Positions 61,430 through 64,000 of a DNA stretch of 64,000 nucleotides are shown here, piece by piece (position 1 is the first letter of the stretch; each line of letters starts with the position of its first letter). The stretch spans positions 28,355,866-28,419,865 of the forward strand of contig NC_064846.1 of NCBI RefSeq assembly GCF_024166365.1, given 5' to 3'. Under the pieces are notes generated by a model. It searched no databases. It saw only the letters and a program-made list of their open reading frames with translations, and had not been told where the DNA came from. Source of the stretch: Elephas maximus indicus (lineage: Eukaryota; Chordata; Mammalia; Proboscidea; Elephantidae). The translations under genes were made by a program, and so were the position numbers.

Positions 61430-62097
61430 TCATGGATTGAATTATGTCCCCCCCAAAATATGTGTCAACTTGGTTAGGCCATGATTCCCAGTACTGTGTG
61501 GTTGTTCTCGATTTTTTGATTGAGTATAATTTTCCTGTGTGTTGTAAATCCTTATATCTGCCTGTGGTTAATTAGGCAAGATTAGATTATGTTAAAGAGG
61601 ATTAGGGTGAGATGTGACACACTTGCTCAGGTCACATCCCTGATCCAATATAAAGGGAGTTATGCTGGGGTGTTTCCTGCACCACCTTTTATCTTACAAG
61701 AGATAAAAGGAAAGAGAAGTGAGCAGAGAGTCGGGGGACCTCATACCACCAAGAAAGAAGTACCAGGAGCACAGTGCATTCTTTGGACCCTGGGTTCCTT
61801 CGTGGAGAAGCTCCTAGTCCAGGGGAATATTGATGAGACGGACCTTCCTCCAGAGCACTGGGAGCAGAGTGTGTCCTTTGGACCCAGGGTCCCTGTGCCT
61901 GAGAAGCTTCTCGACCAGGAGAAGATTGATAACAAGGACCCTCCTCCAGAGCCAACAGAGAGAGAAAGCCTTCCCCTGGAGCTGATTCCCTGAATTCCGA
62001 CTTCTAGCCTACTAGACTGTGAGAGAATAAATTTCTCTTTGTTAAAGCCATCCACTTGTGGTATTTCTGTTATAGCAGCACTAGATGGCCAAGACAA
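61430..62097 (+). mobile_element. Solitary LTR, MLT1-like, with internal duplication
   Basis: Begins ATGGATTGAATTATGTCCCC and ends GATGGCCAAGACA. Same family as 49207-49715, but about 160 bases longer: a central segment is retained and a 95-base unit is duplicated (61766-61860, 61861-61955). The polyadenylation signal AATAAA lies at about 62025-62030. A 134-codon open frame (61589-61993) arises from the duplicated segment and is not a gene. Confidence 0.72.
61766..61955. repeat. 95-bp tandem duplication inside LTR
   Basis: Unit 1 61766-61860 and unit 2 61861-61955 share GGAGCA-AGTG, CTTTGGACCC, GAGAAGCT, CCAGG-GAA-ATTGAT and CCTCCAGAGC in order. Because both copies keep one frame open, a long chance ORF results. 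Confidence 0.8.
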
Positions 62098-62194
62098 TTA
62101 TTGATGTTGGTTATGATTACATGGTAGTGTCTTCCAGTAACTTTAACACTACCATGGTTTGTTTCTTTTCAAATAATAAGGAATTTGTGGGACA

Positions 62195-62720
62195 ATAATT
62201 TGTGACTATGTAAATATCCTGCTTATCAAACTTCCTCACATTAGTTTTAGCATCCATTGAGAGTTGCTGCCTGAATCATTTATTATACTAATAGTTGCAA
62301 ATTGGTGAATTTTTAAAACTTTATTTTTCCTTCTATATGTATTAGTTGGTTTTTTATTGTAAAAATATCTTTTTTCTTTATTTGTTATGTGTATTATTAT
62401 CAGTATAAGCTTATGTATTCCTACTTTAGTTAGTAGGTTAATTTATTATTGTCATTATTTGATGCTCAAATTATTTCACATTTTGTCACTGAGACCCCAT
62501 TCAAGGTGGCTCCCATGCCTTTTGACATGTCCTCATCTTTGTATATTTACAAATGAAACAAGATTTTTGAGGCTTGTCTCATATTTTCCCTGCCCCAGAA
62601 CTTGAATCAGCCAAGAACACCTGTTTCTTTTTTGATGGAGGATAATAATTAGAAACAAAGAGCAAGGCCCTAGATGTTCTCATTATTCCTTCGGTATAAT
62701 TATTTTTAGGTCCTATCAGC
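62195..62720 (-). mobile_element. Ancient L1M 3' UTR, antisense
   Basis: Phrases such as TTAGCATCCATTGAGAGTTG, TTATTTGATGCTCAAATTAT and TTTTGACATGTCCTCATCTT follow the antisense of an ancient L1 3' UTR. No coding content. Confidence 0.6.
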
Positions 62721-62979
62721 AGACTGGACTAGAATAATGTGTATATATGTGTGTGTGAAATCATTGACTCAATGTGATACTTCTAATTTCAGCCACAAAC
62801 CACAGGATTCTTCCTTGCCTTTCTATATTCTTCATATGTATCTGTTTTCTCCAACAGTGAGCAAATTGCTTCCCATTATCATTAACATATTAACTAGTTT
62901 ACTCGATCATATGAAACACAAAAATCATTTTCAGTATTTCTACATTGATAAATGGTAGAACAGCTCTGTGCCTGAGCAT
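62721..62979. other. Unassigned sequence
   Basis: Contains a short TGTGTATATATGTGTGTGTG run at 62738-62757; otherwise nothing recognised. Confidence 0.35.
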
Positions 62980-63322
62980 TATGGGGTTGGAAAGCATAGA
63001 TTAGCACAAATCCCCTTTTGGTCATTTATTCACTAGGGTTGTCTGATAGGAAGTAGCTTTATCTACATTCTCAGGTTTTCTTGTTTTGTTTGTACCAACA
63101 CAAAAATCAGACCTACTGAGTACAATTTATGGGTCTGTGTTGATAGGTCGGTAATTTTCTTGTTTTCTTTTTTTTTTTTTGTAATGTTTTGTTCAGTTAT
63201 GGTATCATCATAATGCTGACCTCATAAAATGCATTGTGATGCATGCATTCATCCTTTATTTTCTGAAAGAGTTTTATAGGAGTGGTGATAGTTCTTCATT
63301 AAATACTCAACAGAACTCACCA
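62980..63322 (-). mobile_element. Ancient L1 ORF2 fragment, antisense
   Basis: Antisense reverse transcriptase region of an L1M: TAGGTCGGTAATTTTCTTGT, TATGGTATCATCATAATGCT, GACCTCATAAAATGCATTGT, AGAACTCACCAC. It is the target into which the next RTE inserted. A T-run lies at 63170-63180. Confidence 0.65.
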
Positions 63323-64000
63323 CTTTTTGCTGAAGATACTTAAAGAATGATCGTAGCCGTATATCAACAGTGAGTTGCCAGTAATTCAAGCCGAAATTCA
63401 GAAGAGGATGTAGAAAGAGGGATGTGATTGTTGATGTGAGATGTATCTTGGCCGAAAGTGGAGAGTACCAGAAAGATGTTTACCTGTGTTTATCGACTAT
63501 GCAAAGGCATTTGACTGCATGGATCATAACAAATTACGGATAATATTACAAAGAATGGGAATTCCAGAGCACTTAATTGTGGTTATGCAGAACCTGTACA
63601 GCCATTTGAACAGAACAAGGAGCACACCGCATGGTTTAAAATCAGGGAAGGTGTGCGTCAGAGTTGTATCCTTTCACCATGCTTATTCAATCTGTATACT
63701 GAGCAAATAATCCTAGAAGCTCAACTCTATAAAGAAGAACGCACCATCAGGCTTGGAGGAAGACTAACAACCTGCGTTATGCAGATGACACAACCTTGCT
63801 TACTGAATATGAAGAGGACTTGAAGCACTTACTGATGAAGATCAAGGACTACAGCCCTCAGTATGGGTTACACCTCAACATAAAGAAAACAAATATCCTC
63901 ACAACTGGACCAATAAACAACATCATGATAAATGGAGAAAAGATTGACATTGTCAAGGATTTAATTTTACTTGGGCCCACAATCACCACGGAAGCGGCAG
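63323..64000 (+). mobile_element. RTE retrotransposon, continues past the window
   Basis: Sense RTE, 5'-truncated inside the reverse transcriptase (TTTTTGCTGAAGAT). Recognisable pieces: FIDYAKAFDCMDHNK-like segment near 63490-63535 and an intact YADD catalytic motif at 63778-63789. The copy still has frameshifts, for example near 63490 and 63715. Its 3' end lies beyond base 64000. Confidence 0.9.
63441..63789 (+). pseudogene. RTE reverse transcriptase remnant
   Basis: Readable over 63441-63710 (FIDYAKAFDCMDHNKLRIIL, GIPEHLIVVMQNLYS). A frame change follows before the YADD motif at 63778-63789. Broken, but both aspartate-bearing motifs are present. Confidence 0.8.

Noticed and set aside
61589-61993. 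Open frame of 134 codons (+)
   Set aside because: It lies wholly inside an MLT1-like LTR and owes its length to a 95-base duplication; no protein motif.

Overview
The window is mammalian nuclear DNA, almost certainly from an elephant or another paenungulate afrotherian. The diagnosis rests on the repeats: AfroSINE copies, many copies of an RTE-type (BovB-like) non-LTR retrotransposon whose 3' end finishes in a (AAC)n-type tail, and several subfamilies of L1. Older mammalian repeats (L2, hAT, ERV-L, MLT1-like LTRs, ancient L1M) lie beneath them. About four fifths of the sequence can be read as mobile elements. The very high L1 load, together with the one gene found, suggests the X chromosome.

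There is one intact protein-coding gene: a single-exon actin-related gene at 3540-4673 (+), 377 codons, which I read as ACTRT1, a testis-specific actin-like protein of the sperm head that is X-linked in humans. A polyadenylation signal follows at 4762. I see no other host gene, no structural RNA gene and no CRISPR.

Layout. 1-2479: 3' part of a young L1 (+). 2757-2880: ancient L1. 2881-5159: ACTRT1 and its flanks. 5160-10640: decayed ERV-L material, sense then antisense, interrupted by an ancient L1 and two AfroSINEs. 10862-12232: hAT, L2, simple repeats and an RTE tail. 12425-27328: a three-level nest in which an old full-length L1 (-) is split by an RTE (-), itself split by a younger full-length L1 (-) with 13-bp target-site duplications. 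27329-30261: mosaic junction, L1 3' UTR, hAT, LTR, RTE. 30262-42123: an L1 (+) carrying a second L1 (+) inserted in its ORF2. 42124-43712: ancient L1 with an AfroSINE. 44319-47372: near-complete RTE (-). 47652-48234: AfroSINEs, one holding an RTE fragment. 49207-50157: two LTRs in inverted orientation. 50166-51283: L1 3' UTR (-). 51416-56120: RTE (+) split by a young 5'-truncated L1 (-) with perfect 15-bp target-site duplications. 56361-59340: RTE (-), tail to tail with the previous one. 59620-63322: ancient L1 pieces and an MLT1-like LTR. 63323-64000: RTE (+) running off the end.

The interacting system visible here is a retrotransposon community. L1 and RTE copies are all broken by stops, frameshifts or deletions. 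The AfroSINE, read on its own sense strand, has a tRNA-like head with A and B boxes and a tail matching the RTE 3' end, the expected signature of a SINE mobilised by RTE machinery. I found no convincing new biological system. The most useful observations are the nested insertions with exact target-site duplications, a 121-bp tandem duplication with no mismatch, and several large inverted repeats. Family names and approximate edges come from reading and memory of families, not from a database search.
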